64,000 bases of DNA from Leishmania mexicana MHOM/GT/2001/U1103 (taxonomy: Eukaryota > Euglenozoa > Kinetoplastea > Trypanosomatida > Trypanosomatidae), in assembly GCF_000234665.1 (NCBI RefSeq), contig NC_018309.1, forward strand, positions 58,855 through 122,854, read 5' to 3'. The position numbers and the translations under genes were made by a program. Of the stretch, positions 8,216 to 18,656 are shown piece by piece. The notes under the pieces were generated by a model. It ran no database searches. It was not told where the DNA came from and worked only from the letters and a program-made list of their open reading frames with translations. Position 1 is the first letter of the stretch. Every line of letters starts with the position of its first letter.

Positions 8216-10867
8216 ATGTCCTCGTCGTCCCCGGTGCAGCAGCCCGCCGGCCGGCCGCCACCGCTCCACTCCCCGCATTCACCCTACAAGAAGAGCCTGG
8301 CCTCCGTATTCGGTGGCAACTTCGATAACTACGAGGATGCTTGTGCACGTCGCTCGCAGCCACCGCAGTCACAGTCGTCTCAGCCGCCAACCCCCCATCA
8401 GCACCCACAGCAGCGGGTACAAGATGGTGATGATGACCGGCCGGATGCAGACGGTTCAGGAGGAGGGCGGTGGGGCCAGAACACCTCACATCCGTCGACG
8501 CCGTGCAAGGAGAGCCCATCCAGCCCTAGTGTGAAGCCGAATGCGGGCTCTGCAGAACTGGCTACGCCGCCCTCAGGCGTCGCGAAGGACGCCCGCCTAG
8601 CCTGCCGGCAGCATCTCGAAGAAGCCTACACGCCGACATCGGCGTCTGAGGCAAGCGGCGAAAGCGGGCGGCCGCAGAAGAAAGAGCTGCGCCTGGAGGA
8701 CTCCACCGCTACCTTCTCCAACTACCGCCCCGTCTTCTCTCCGGCGCACACGCTGTCCACGGCCACGTCGGTGAGCCTCGACACGGGGTGCACGGATGGG
8801 CGTGACTTCAGCATCTTCTCCTTCGGCAGCAGCGTGCGCGATAACTTCGACGCACTGTCCGCTTCGAGCTGTCGTCATGGGCTGCAGGTGGCACCGAGCA
8901 TCACCGTGACCCACGAAATCGTTGCGGCGCCGGGGGCCCCGCGTAGTATTGGCGTCCCGGCGTCGCCGTTACCGAGCTCCCGCATGTCGAAGTGTAAGCG
9001 GTGCCTGCAGAACCTAAACGGCCCGGCGTTTGACCTGAAAGCCGTCCAGGAGGCGCAGCACACGTTCCTCGAGGAGGAGTCGGTGTGCAACGCCGCCCAA
9101 GCCTACCCGATGAGCGACATCACCTCGCTCCTAGCGGTCGGCTCGTGGAAGGACGCCTCTAATCCGGAACTGCTCAAGGCGCACAACATCCGCTACGTCC
9201 TCAACGTTGCGAAGGAGCTGATCCCGACGGAGGAGAAGATGATTGCGCAGAACAACGACATTGTGTCCGAGTGGATCCCGATGAGCGACTCGCACACACA
9301 GGATGTCTCTGAGCACCTGATCAAGGCATTTCGCTTCATCGAGCGCGCGCGCAGTGAGCACTCTCGTGTGCTCGTACACTGCCGCCGTGGTATATCCCGC
9401 AGCGCCGCCATTATCGTTGCCTACCTCATGGCGTCCGAGCACCGCAGCTACGAAGAAGCCCTGAAGTTTGTGACGGAGCGGCGGAGCTGCGTTTCGTTGA
9501 ACTTGGCGTTCCAGGAGCGTCTGTCCGAGTTTGTGCCCAGCAGCGAGTTCTTCCACGGCCCCCCAACACAGCAGCAGCAGCAGCAACCTGAGACTGCATC
9601 TCCCCCCTCCACATCCTCTTTCAACTCCCTGCTGCCCACGCTTGCTGGCGTCGCATCGCGCACGGACAGCGGCCACGCCAGCCACTCTACTCAGCCGCAG
9701 CCCGTGCAGGAGTCAGACCAACCGCTGCTGCTGCCGCCGGAGTATCATAGCGTGACGAACAGCAGCCGCGCCAGAAGCGGCGTGCACACCGCGCTGTCGC
9801 AGAGCCTCGGGCCGCTAAAGATGGGCAAGCAGGCGCGCGTGTCGTGTTCAGCGACCTCCACTTCAACCTCGGCATCGACGCGAGTCACCTCCGGCAAGTC
9901 CGGCAAGTCGACGTCGCTCGAGAAGACGTCCAGGTCGCATGCCCCACCGAAGCAGCAGCAGAGCCGCCGTGGCAGTGCCTCACCGCCAACGTTTGCTCTT
10001 ACTAGCACCGCAGCAGGATCGTCGGCTCGGTTGGCCGCGACAGCTGTCATCCCGGGCATCCAGAGCGCCGAGGACGAGGTGATGACGACGCCTGCGCCGG
10101 AAAGCGTCGGCAGCCGCGACGATGGCGATGACGAAGTAGAGGAACCCTGTTCACCAATGGGCGTTCACGGTCGCCGTGCCCTTACGCGGCTCAACTGTGC
10201 TCAGGTAAACAGAAGCTCGGCATCTGCCGGGTCGCGGCTGCATCTGTCGCGCGCCTATTCGGGCGAAAAGGAGGTGTTCACCACTACCACGGCGATGACG
10301 ACCACCGTCACGACTACGCTGATGCACATCAGCAAGTGCGGTCCTGATGGAATGCCCGCTGAGGCCAACGAAGTCGGCGACAGCGAGGTGCGGTACAGTA
10401 GTAGCAGCGCCAACACGAGTGAAAGCCACTTGCACCTTCACCACAGCCCTCGCGCTCCAGCGCAGCGCGGCAGCGCCTTCGACGTCTCGGACGATGACGC
10501 CGACGACAGCGGCTCCATCGCCGGCACCAGCACCCCGCTGTCCTTGCAGAAAACCAGTCAGCGGAACCCGCGCGTCCGCAAGGCACTTTCCGCCAACTTC
10601 ACTGGCGCACCAGTATCGGTGAATGAGAGCAACAGCAGCGAGGGCAGGCAGGACTTCGCGGCAGGCGAGTGCAACAGCAGCCCCACCGCTACCGGGGGTG
10701 GCAATGCGATGGGCACGGCAGTCGCCATGGACGGGCTTTTGGCCACGCGCTACGGCACTCAGTGCGCATTCAACGAAGAAGGAGTGGCACCCCAGTCACC
10801 GACGACGGCGCACTCATCCCCTGTCGTGGCCGGGGTCACATCCCGTGCGTCAAGTCTTAGTGGCTGA
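8216..10867 (+). CDS. Dual-specificity protein phosphatase, 883 aa
   Basis: Cysteine-dependent dual-specificity phosphatase. The catalytic domain lies at about residues 295-435. It has the P-loop HCRRGISRS with nucleophile Cys389 and the Arg of the signature at 395, followed by AAIIVAYLM, the usual helix after the P-loop in this family. A candidate general-acid Asp sits in the segment IPMSDSHTQD before it. The roughly 290 residues on the N-terminal side and 440 on the C-terminal side are Ser/Thr/Ala/Gln-rich low-complexity sequence, probably disordered and phosphorylated. A short cysteine-containing segment (SKCKRCLQNLNGPAFDL, near residue 260) precedes the domain and may bind a ligand or metal. 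All catalytic residues are present, so activity is expected. Substrates cannot be read from the sequence. The start is the first ATG after the acceptor-like tracts near 8130-8141. Confidence 0.9.
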   Translation: MSSSSPVQQPAGRPPPLHSPHSPYKKSLASVFGGNFDNYEDACARRSQPPQSQSSQPPTPHQHPQQRVQDGDDDRPDADGSGGGRWGQNTSHPSTPCKESPSSPSVKPNAGSAELATPPSGVAKDARLACRQHLEEAYTPTSASEASGESGRPQKKELRLEDSTATFSNYRPVFSPAHTLSTATSVSLDTGCTDGRDFSIFSFGSSVRDNFDALSASSCRHGLQVAPSITVTHEIVAAPGAPRSIGVPASPLPSSRMSKCKRCLQNLNGPAFDLKAVQEAQHTFLEEESVCNAAQAYPMSDITSLLAVGSWKDASNPELLKAHNIRYVLNVAKELIPTEEKMIAQNNDIVSEWIPMSDSHTQDVSEHLIKAFRFIERARSEHSRVLVHCRRGISRSAAIIVAYLMASEHRSYEEALKFVTERRSCVSLNLAFQERLSEFVPSSEFFHGPPTQQQQQQPETASPPSTSSFNSLLPTLAGVASRTDSGHASHSTQPQPVQESDQPLLLPPEYHSVTNSSRARSGVHTALSQSLGPLKMGKQARVSCSATSTSTSASTRVTSGKSGKSTSLEKTSRSHAPPKQQQSRRGSASPPTFALTSTAAGSSARLAATAVIPGIQSAEDEVMTTPAPESVGSRDDGDDEVEEPCSPMGVHGRRALTRLNCAQVNRSSASAGSRLHLSRAYSGEKEVFTTTTAMTTTVTTTLMHISKCGPDGMPAEANEVGDSEVRYSSSSANTSESHLHLHHSPRAPAQRGSAFDVSDDDADDSGSIAGTSTPLSLQKTSQRNPRVRKALSANFTGAPVSVNESNSSEGRQDFAAGECNSSPTATGGGNAMGTAVAMDGLLATRYGTQCAFNEEGVAPQSPTTAHSSPVVAGVTSRASSLSG

Positions 10868-13800
10868 AGGCATGTGGTGATGGTGGACAGCGCCAACGCA
10901 AAGGTGGACATGAGGACGGCGACGACACCGTCAGAAGGCTGCTGGAGGGAGCGTCAAGGCGGATGAAGAGTCACGCTCGCTCCTTTCCGTAGAGCTTCAC
11001 GGCGGAGCCGGGGAGGGGGGAAGGACGGAGAGGAGAGATGGACGGGTGCGCGACGCATGAAGAGCGCCGGTGTCGACACCGATGTCGTGGTGGTGCGGAA
11101 GGCCTCTCCCGTTGAGGTTCTTCATGGATGTCGGGCTTTCAGCGCTGTCCCTTCTCTCCCCCTCCCCCTTCCTTGTGCTGGTGTGTGCACATGCCGTCGT
11201 CAAGTGGGCACAGTGTCTCTTATATCATCCCCGCAAGCCCCTCCAGCACCCCCCTCCCCTCCTCTCGCCAGATAGTCTCCCACCATCTGGTCTTCAGTCA
11301 CGCCAGCTCTGCTGCCCTCCTTCTCCTCAGACGCGCGTTCACCCACGCCTCACGGGAAGTCCTTGCCTATTTCTTTCTCTCCCGCATGGGAGGGGAGGAG
11401 CACGCTCGCGATACCACACGCGTGGGTGTCGGTGGGCTGGGTTCGTGCTCTCCACCACCACGGCTCCCCTCTTCATCCTCCCCACTGCCACCAGCTCCAT
11501 CATGCTTTGGTTTTCCTGTGCTGCCGCCTTCTTTCTGTTGCCTGCTTGCTTGCCGGATGCGGCGGAGGATCGAGGAGGGCGCGGGGCCACGGGCGATGCG
11601 AAGCGGCCTTCTTGCTTGCCCATACGCCCTTTCCCACGTCTGTGTTCATGGTTCTCCTCACCTGTTTCGTAGTTCTGCCCTCCACCCGCCATCCCCTCTG
11701 CCACGCTCAGCTGCCCCCGATCCCGCACTCTCTCTCTCCCTATTCCCTTGCTGTCTGTCTACGCTGCTGCTGCCGTTCTTGCTGTTGTTGGCAATGAAGG
11801 GCACCGCATCGTTGCCATGGGCTAGACGACGTGGCGGTGCATGGACATGGGTCTCAGTGGTCAAGTCCCCTGGGCATGCCGCCGAGGGAGTGGATGGATA
11901 CATGGCGGCTTCTTGTTTCTGTTGCCTGTTCCCGGGTGCTGCAGGGGAGGGAAGGAGGGAGGGAGGGGGGAGAAGTGGAGACTTTATACGGGAGAATAAC
12001 ACGCTGAGAGGAATGATGGTGATGTGTGCGCTCGTGGTTGACATGCAAGCATTGCGCGCGTGCACCTGTCTAAGGGACGGCGGGGTCTCTGGTCCCTCTT
12101 CCCCTCTCTCTCACTGCTGTTATGTTGCTTGAGCTGCTTCACATCCCCCCCCCACCCTCCCCCCTTTCGTGCCCAATGCGTGGAGGACTGCAGCACCGAC
12201 CGCAGCGGTAACGAGTGGTGTAGCGAGGAGGGACGCCAGAGGAGGCTATGGAAGGAGTGGGCAGGCGGTTCGTATGTGGGTCCGGTGGACGAGACACACG
12301 AAGCATGCGCACCGGACGTGCCCGCGCACGGATCAGCAACGGCAGCATGAGAGGAGGAAAGGCAGACAACTCCTCATCGTCCCTTTCCCTTCCCGACGCA
12401 CGCTCTCTCGCACTCCGCCACCGCCCTCCCTCTCCTCTCTGCTTCCCCACGGAAAGTCTCTCCAGGGCCGATCGCGCCGCACGTACACGGCGAAGGGATG
12501 AGGGACAGGCGGAGCCCGCAAGACGCATGGCTGGAGTTCACGGTAGACGATTTATTCTAAGACGGACCCAGATGCAGCCGCACGCGCCGCGGAGGTCAGC
12601 GGGACTGTGGTTGTCCATGCACCTCTTCGCTGCCTTGTTGGTGGTAGGGTGAACGCCCCCGAAAACAGAAGCCTCTTTCCATTGCCCCCCCCTCTCCTCC
12701 TCCTCTTTCCTGCCTTCCTTCCCCTGCGCCGCGTGCGGTCGTCGCCTTCGTCACGACGGAGCGGCGGCACCGCGTCGCAGCTCGCGCGCCTTGGCTCTCA
12801 CCCATCATTTCTATTTTTTCCATCCGTGATTTCGTTGCCCTCCCCCTCCCTCCCGTTCTACCCTCTTTGCTCTGTTGCTCGCCTGTCGCTGTGTGCGTGT
12901 GTGTGTGTGTGTGTGACGAGGGAGCAGATCGTAATGGCAGCCACGTGTGCTACATCAGTCCATCCAGCATGCGTGGGCGTGAGCGTGTGTAGAGGCGACT
13001 GGGTGGTGGTGGTGATGGGGGGGAGTTGATGAGGAAGTCGATTCTTTCGCTTGTGTTAGTGTGACAGCAGCCGTTGTGGGTCTGGTGGTTCGGTGTTTTT
13101 TTGGCTGAGAGCAGCAGCGGGAGCAGAGAGCGAAGGACGAGACTGGGGCCGCAGGACGACTGCCGCAGCTACGGCTCCGCATACGAGTGGAGACTGATGC
13201 TCGCTTCCCATCCGGTGCTCCCCCGGCTCAGTGTAATATTTATTTCTGTCGTGGTTGTCGTTCTCTCCCACTTGCTCTGCGCGTGCGCGTGTGTGCATGT
13301 GTGGCGTAAGCCTTCTTTACATGTTGTTGCGGTGTAGTGTTTCGATGCTCTCTCCGCACACGCACTCCCTCCCCCTTTCTTCTTCTCATGCTGAGTTCGC
13401 CGCTGCCGCTGCTGCTGCTCTTTGGGATTTTGAAGGGAGGAGGAGGTCCTCGTGGCTGCCTCGCCATTTTTGCCTGATGTAGGGTATCTTGCGTTGCTTC
13501 TTATGGGCGTCTCGTGCCTTCTGTGCGAAAGCTGGGCGGTGCTCTTGACTTGTGTACGTATGTGCACGCGCGCACGTATGCTTCTATCCCCCCCTCCCCT
13601 ATGCACACGCACAACACCCCTTTTCCTTGTTGGCCGCACTGCGGCAGATGGTTGGCTGTTTAGAAACAGAGGAGCGGTACCCATGCTCGCCCGCCGCCTC
13701 TCCCTCCCTCCATCCACTCCCCCTATTACTGCTCCTTGCTCGGCGCACGTCTGGATGGGCCTTGTGTGCGTTGTCCGACATCGCCATTGCATTTTTCTGT

Positions 13801-15305
13801 TGTGTTTTCCGTCTTGTGTGGTTCACAAGCCCCCCCCTCCCCCCCCCCACACACAGACACGACACGCACGACGCGCACGCGCACGCGACACACGCGTCGG
13901 CTCTTCTTCCAATTTGTAGGCACGCGCTCCTGTGGGTTTTCCTGCGTAGAATGGGGAACGAAGGAGGAGGGGCGATGCCGCTCTTTACAGCCCCCTCCCC
14001 TTCTTCATCCCCCTCCTCCTCCTCGTGCATGCGTGTCGCCATGGCCGCCGACGGTTTATGTGTCTTCTTTGTGGGGTTCCCACGCCCTCTCTCCCCTTCT
14101 TGTGGTGGTGGACTCCCGCTTTCCCTATGGATCTGTCCTGCAAGCGCGTGCAGGCGGACACGTTAGCACGCGCGTGTGTGTGTGTGTGTGTGTCGGCGCT
14201 CTTCTATCTCGTTGTTTTCTCATGTATGTCCTTTCTTCACTTGTTGCTTGCGCCATCTGCTGCGATGGTTGCCGCCCTCGTCGCGGTGGCACCTCACGCA
14301 CGTGCGTGTGTGTGTGTGTGTGTGTGTGTCGAAAGTCCCGAAGCGCCGTCGCATCCCGCGGTGCTCTTCTCTCGCGTGTGCGCGGGTCCTTGCTTTTCCG
14401 GAGCATCCTTGTCTGTCTCTCTCTCTCGCCGCACGCATCGCTGCTTCCGTTGACCTAATGTGTGATGCTGCCACCATGACTGCTCCATGACTGATGCCAT
14501 CCTTCTGTTCGAGGACTCTCCTCGTACTACTTTCGCGATGCCATCCACCACCACCACCACCACCCCTTCCCCCTTCCCCCCAAAGCTCCCTGTCCCTCGG
14601 TTGCCGTTGTCGCTATCCCTATGGACTATAACCATCTCTCTCTCTCTCTGCCCGCCTGTCTTCATATTTCGTGTCTCGGATCCTCTTCGCTTTGCCTCGC
14701 GTCTGCCCCCCCCCACACCACCACCACCACCACCGCCCATTCCTCCCCAAACGCCAAAGGTCCCGAGCGAAACGGAGGACCGCGTCTCGGCAATGTCAAG
14801 GACCAGGCGCACACGAACATCCGGCTCGCTGAGCTTGACGAAATGAGATTTCGGAATCAAGCTCGCCCATGCCCTGCATCATGGCGTGCGCGTTTTTTCT
14901 CTCGCCGTGTGCGCGTGTGTGTCGGTGCGCTTCTTCAGCAGTTTTCGTGTGCGCCGAAGCGCGCGAGTGCGAGATGCCGTCAGGGGTGCTGGCGGGTTGG
15001 AGTTGAGAGGGTAGATGGGCCTCTGTGACTCTGCATCGATCCTCTTGTGTGCGCGAGTCCCGAGCGACGGCCCCCTTGCTTCGCATGATACTGCTGCTCT
15101 CATCCTCGTCCTCCTCACGTTCTCTCCTCTTTCTCTGCCGTACCTCACCTCCCCCACCCACCCCACTCCTGCGCAAACCACACGCGCGCGCACATTCGCT
15201 TCCCTCTGCCTGCTTCGTGGTGGTGGTGAGGTCTCAGCATGCCTGCACGAAGAAGCTTACACGGCTCTCTCCCCCCCTCCGCACCGCAGCACCTCTACAG
15301 CGCCC
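10868..15305. other. Unusually long intergenic spacer (4.4 kb)
   Basis: The longest gene-free stretch in the window. It is a mosaic of CT-rich tracts, CA/TG microsatellites (about 12895-12914, 14175-14192, 14306-14328) and G-rich runs (about 11943-11975). Several long open frames, including one of 334 residues at 11128-12132, translate to Ser/Pro/Leu/Cys-rich low-complexity sequence with no recognisable domain. I judge these chance frames in GC-rich DNA. It probably holds a long 3' UTR of the phosphatase gene and a long 5' region of NAR1; a non-coding RNA cannot be excluded. Confidence 0.6.
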
Positions 15306-17246
15306 ATGACCTCACACAATGCTACCTTCACGTCTCTCACGTTGGCGGGGATGGACTACATAGCTCCGTCATCAGCCTGCATCAAGCCCACCCTGATGTC
15401 CAGCGGGGGCATCAATGCAGTCGGTTCCGCTGACCCAACGGGATCGACAAGCGGTGCCGTTGGCATGAAGCGTGGTGGCAACGCACCGTCGCTTGGGCCC
15501 AGCATTGCTGCCGCCGCTCAGCACCCTGATGTTGTGAAGATCAGCCTGCAAGACTGCCTGGCGTGCAGCGGGTGTGTGACGACTGCGGAAACGGTGCTTG
15601 TCAACGCGCAGAGCCGCCACGAGATTGTCTCTGCCCTGCTCACATCGTCCCCATGGACGTCGTCAAGGACAGCGACGGGGAGCGCCTCTCGTCCTCGGCT
15701 GGTGAGCATCAGCTCCCAATCCTGCGCCTCCCTCGCCGCGTACCTTCACATGCCCATGGCTGCCGTGTACGAGATGGTGGCTGGTTTTATGCGAGCAACA
15801 CTTACGACGGCCGGACTGCAGGAGGCCGCGAGGAACGCCGAGATCGCCGCTGCCGGGTCGCCGCGCGATGTCATGAGGAACGAAGAGGCGAGCGGTACGT
15901 CGACAACAGCGACGACATATGACGCCACGGCGGTCCTCTCCGAGTCGGAACCGCCAATCTACGTGGTAGACCTTGAGTGGGCCGAGCAACTCTCCGCAGA
16001 GCTGACGGCGCACGAGTACGATCGGCGCCGTCGCGGCGGCGGCAATGCCGAGGTTGGACCGCTGCCGTTGATCGTCTCATCATGTCCAGGCTGGGTGTGC
16101 TACTGCGAGAAGCAGGGCTCAGCGCTGCTGCCGCACCTCTGCCCTGTCATGTCCGCTCAAGGTATCGCCGGCAGCTACGCCAAACACACCGTCGCCGCGG
16201 ACCTCTACCACGTGTCGATACAACCCTGCTTTGACCGAAAGCTCGAGGCGGCGCGGGACTTGATGCCAACATCGACCACGGCGCCACCGACCGAAGGGAC
16301 GGACGTGTCGGTCTTCTATACGGACTGCGTTCTCAGCACTGCGGAGTTGCTGGAGTGGATGACGGAGGCGGACCCGACGCTTCCGTGGAGGGGACACCTG
16401 GACACGAACGTCACCGCAGTCACCGCGTTGGCTGGCGACAACTGCCCAGGCCACACGGCCCACCAGCCCACGCAACTGAACGAGGAAGAGGCGCTCGCGT
16501 CAACACCGTCGCCGGCAGCCTCTTCTACCTTCGCACCCGCCCACGAGGCGGCGCGGTTCGCCGGCAGTGGCGGCTACCATCAATCGGTCATCGCGCACCG
16601 CCTGCGGGTGGAAGGGTCGGCAGCGCTGCCGTCCTCGTCGTCGCCCTCGCCGAGCACGCCCGCTAACATCGCGTACGAGGTGAAGCGGAACCGCAATCAC
16701 CAGCTCGCCACCTGCGCCGCCCTGCCGGATGAGGTGTTCTGCATCGGCTACGGCTTCCAGCAAATTCAAAACACGGTGCGTGGCCTCAAGAAACGCATGG
16801 CCGCCATGCGCAGCTACACCTTTATCGAGCTCATGGCGTGCCCAGACGGGTGCTTGAACGGTGGGGGGCAGGTGCGGCCGGCGCAGCAGCCCCACGCGGA
16901 GGTGCTGGACGCCGTCCTTGACGCCTACGCGAGGAATATGGAGGGCAGCCGTGAGAGGGGCGGCCTTGGCGCAGCTACAGCTGCTGCCTCTTCGGGCTCG
17001 GCACTCGCCTGTATGTTTGCCAGCGCACAGCCTGACAGCAGCGACGCCCAAGCTGAGGACGGAGAAGTCATCATGAAGGCGCAGCGACGTCGCGTCGAGG
17101 CAGCATGGCAGCCCTTCGCCGATGCCACCATTGCTGCCACAGCCCCCTCACTAGGGGACGCGCTTTGGCGTTGTACATTTCGCGACCGCGAGAAGGAGTT
17201 CGCCGCGATGCTGAACGACGGCAATGTGCACAGCTTAAAATGGTGA
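15306..17246 (+). CDS. NAR1: NAR1/IOP1 cytosolic Fe-S assembly factor
   Basis: Fe-only-hydrogenase-like protein of the cytosolic iron-sulfur assembly (CIA) pathway, which hands Fe-S clusters to the CIA targeting complex. The N-terminal cluster ligands are visible: Cys25 in SSACIKP, and Cys84, Cys87 and Cys90 in DCLACSGC. The hydrogenase-like core has SSCPGWVCYCEK near residue 260 and the C-terminal motif MACPDGCLNGGGQ near 510, which carries two further ligands. The family's H-cluster assembly is not expected, as in other eukaryotic Nar1 proteins. At 646 residues it is longer than yeast or human Nar1 (about 480-490) because of Ala/Ser/Thr-rich inserts. I start at 15306 because MTSHNATFTSLTLAGMDYI aligns with the family start; the open frame continues upstream only as non-coding-like sequence. 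Confidence 0.92.
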   Translation: MTSHNATFTSLTLAGMDYIAPSSACIKPTLMSSGGINAVGSADPTGSTSGAVGMKRGGNAPSLGPSIAAAAQHPDVVKISLQDCLACSGCVTTAETVLVNAQSRHEIVSALLTSSPWTSSRTATGSASRPRLVSISSQSCASLAAYLHMPMAAVYEMVAGFMRATLTTAGLQEAARNAEIAAAGSPRDVMRNEEASGTSTTATTYDATAVLSESEPPIYVVDLEWAEQLSAELTAHEYDRRRRGGGNAEVGPLPLIVSSCPGWVCYCEKQGSALLPHLCPVMSAQGIAGSYAKHTVAADLYHVSIQPCFDRKLEAARDLMPTSTTAPPTEGTDVSVFYTDCVLSTAELLEWMTEADPTLPWRGHLDTNVTAVTALAGDNCPGHTAHQPTQLNEEEALASTPSPAASSTFAPAHEAARFAGSGGYHQSVIAHRLRVEGSAALPSSSSPSPSTPANIAYEVKRNRNHQLATCAALPDEVFCIGYGFQQIQNTVRGLKKRMAAMRSYTFIELMACPDGCLNGGGQVRPAQQPHAEVLDAVLDAYARNMEGSRERGGLGAATAAASSGSALACMFASAQPDSSDAQAEDGEVIMKAQRRRVEAAWQPFADATIAATAPSLGDALWRCTFRDREKEFAAMLNDGNVHSLKW

Positions 17247-18656
17247 GGGACGGCGACAACCGGAAAGGCGTGGGGAGGGAGGGAGGGAGGGAGGGGAGGC
17301 GACGGCGGCGATGGTGTTGTCCGTCTGTGGGAGAGGCAGGAAGACGAGGCGCTTCTCTGGCCGCACGACGCGTGTCTGGGCATCTGCTGAAGTGGTCCCT
17401 CTTGGGCCACAACGCTGTATTCCGCTCTCCTCCCTCTCTCACGCCGTCGAGCCCACTCTGTCCTTTGTGTCACTCTCTCCACCACACCCGCCACCTTCTC
17501 CTTTGGCACACACACACACGTAAACGCACACGAGTGTGCAAGGATAGACACTCCATCTATGCGACTTGGCGCACCACTGCATCCCGCGAGCAGAGAAGTA
17601 GGTATGAAGGAGAGCGAAGCGTGCTCTCCCACTCTTTGGCCGAGCGCATGAGTGTACACACGCACATGGACGTGCCTGCTCGACGCGATCACAAGTGATG
17701 GACTCCTTTGTGGGTTTCAGCACACGTGTGCGCGCGATTTCGCGTGCGACTTGCTCTTCTACCCGACTTGATAACGACTCCTCCTCTCTGTGTGTCACTC
17801 TCGCTCGGGACCCCCCACCACCACCACCCCCTCCTCTTCCCCCCCCCCCTGCCCGCTCCCTTCGTCAGCGGTGGTCTCGCACACCCGCATCCACTGCTGC
17901 GGCCAGCAGACAGCAACACCGCGCAGGTGCCGATGCACGCTCACGGTGCTCTGCGCGCACGCGCATCCGCCACGATTGACACACTCACTGACTATGGCTC
18001 CCGTCTCCTCCTCTTGCGTTCTCTCCACCTTGTACACAGTCGACCTCCACCACCCCCGCCTCCCTCGCTCTCGGCCCCGGGCCGCACACGCAGCAGCATC
18101 AGCACCACCAACGCCACTGCCACCGGTGTTGCACACGAATACATTGTACGCACCACGCAGCGGAGGGCGCACAGAGGTTTGTCGGTCCGGCCGTCTTCGT
18201 TGTATGCCCTTAGCGCTTTCTTTCCCGTGGTCATTGTAGTGGTGCGCGTGTGCCTGCGCGTGTGCCACTGTTGCTCGTCGTGGCAGTCTTCACCATTTCT
18301 TAGGGGGCGAAGTCGGCGGACGCTTTTCTGCCGCTCGCTGTTGTGTCTTGTGTTTCGCTCGTCCGCGCCTGCATCCTCCGTTGTCCTTGTCCCGTCTCTT
18401 CGGTCTCTCGCTTGTGTCACGGCAGCTTGCAAGCGCGCGCCCGTGTGTCTGCGGCTACATGTGGTGGATGGCTCTTGGGGTGTGCGTGTGTGAGCAAGTG
18501 CATTGTTGTGTGCTCTGGGGCCGTTGGCGCCTGCACAGGCTGACTCTTGTGCGGCTGGGCTCGTGCGTTCGTGTATTGTGAAGAACCGCACTCGGCGGTT
18601 AGCATCTCCTGTCCACTCCTTCCAGATTTCCTCCGTTCTGCCCTCCATCGCTATTG
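17247..18656. other. Intergenic spacer
   Basis: Non-coding spacer of 1.4 kb with a G-rich run just after the NAR1 stop (about 17274-17300, four or more GGGAGGGAGGG-type runs), CA tracts near 17508 and C-rich tracts near 17812-17850. No credible gene found. Confidence 0.65.

Noticed and set aside
11128..12132. 334-aa open frame in the long spacer
   Set aside because: Ser/Pro/Leu/Cys-rich translation of CT-rich DNA, no domain and no clear acceptor-to-ATG arrangement. Chance frames of this length are common in GC-rich spacers.
13552..14458. Overlapping frames of 204-240 aa before NAR1
   Set aside because: Composed of translated TG and C runs (Cys/Val and Pro/His repeats), so not protein-like.
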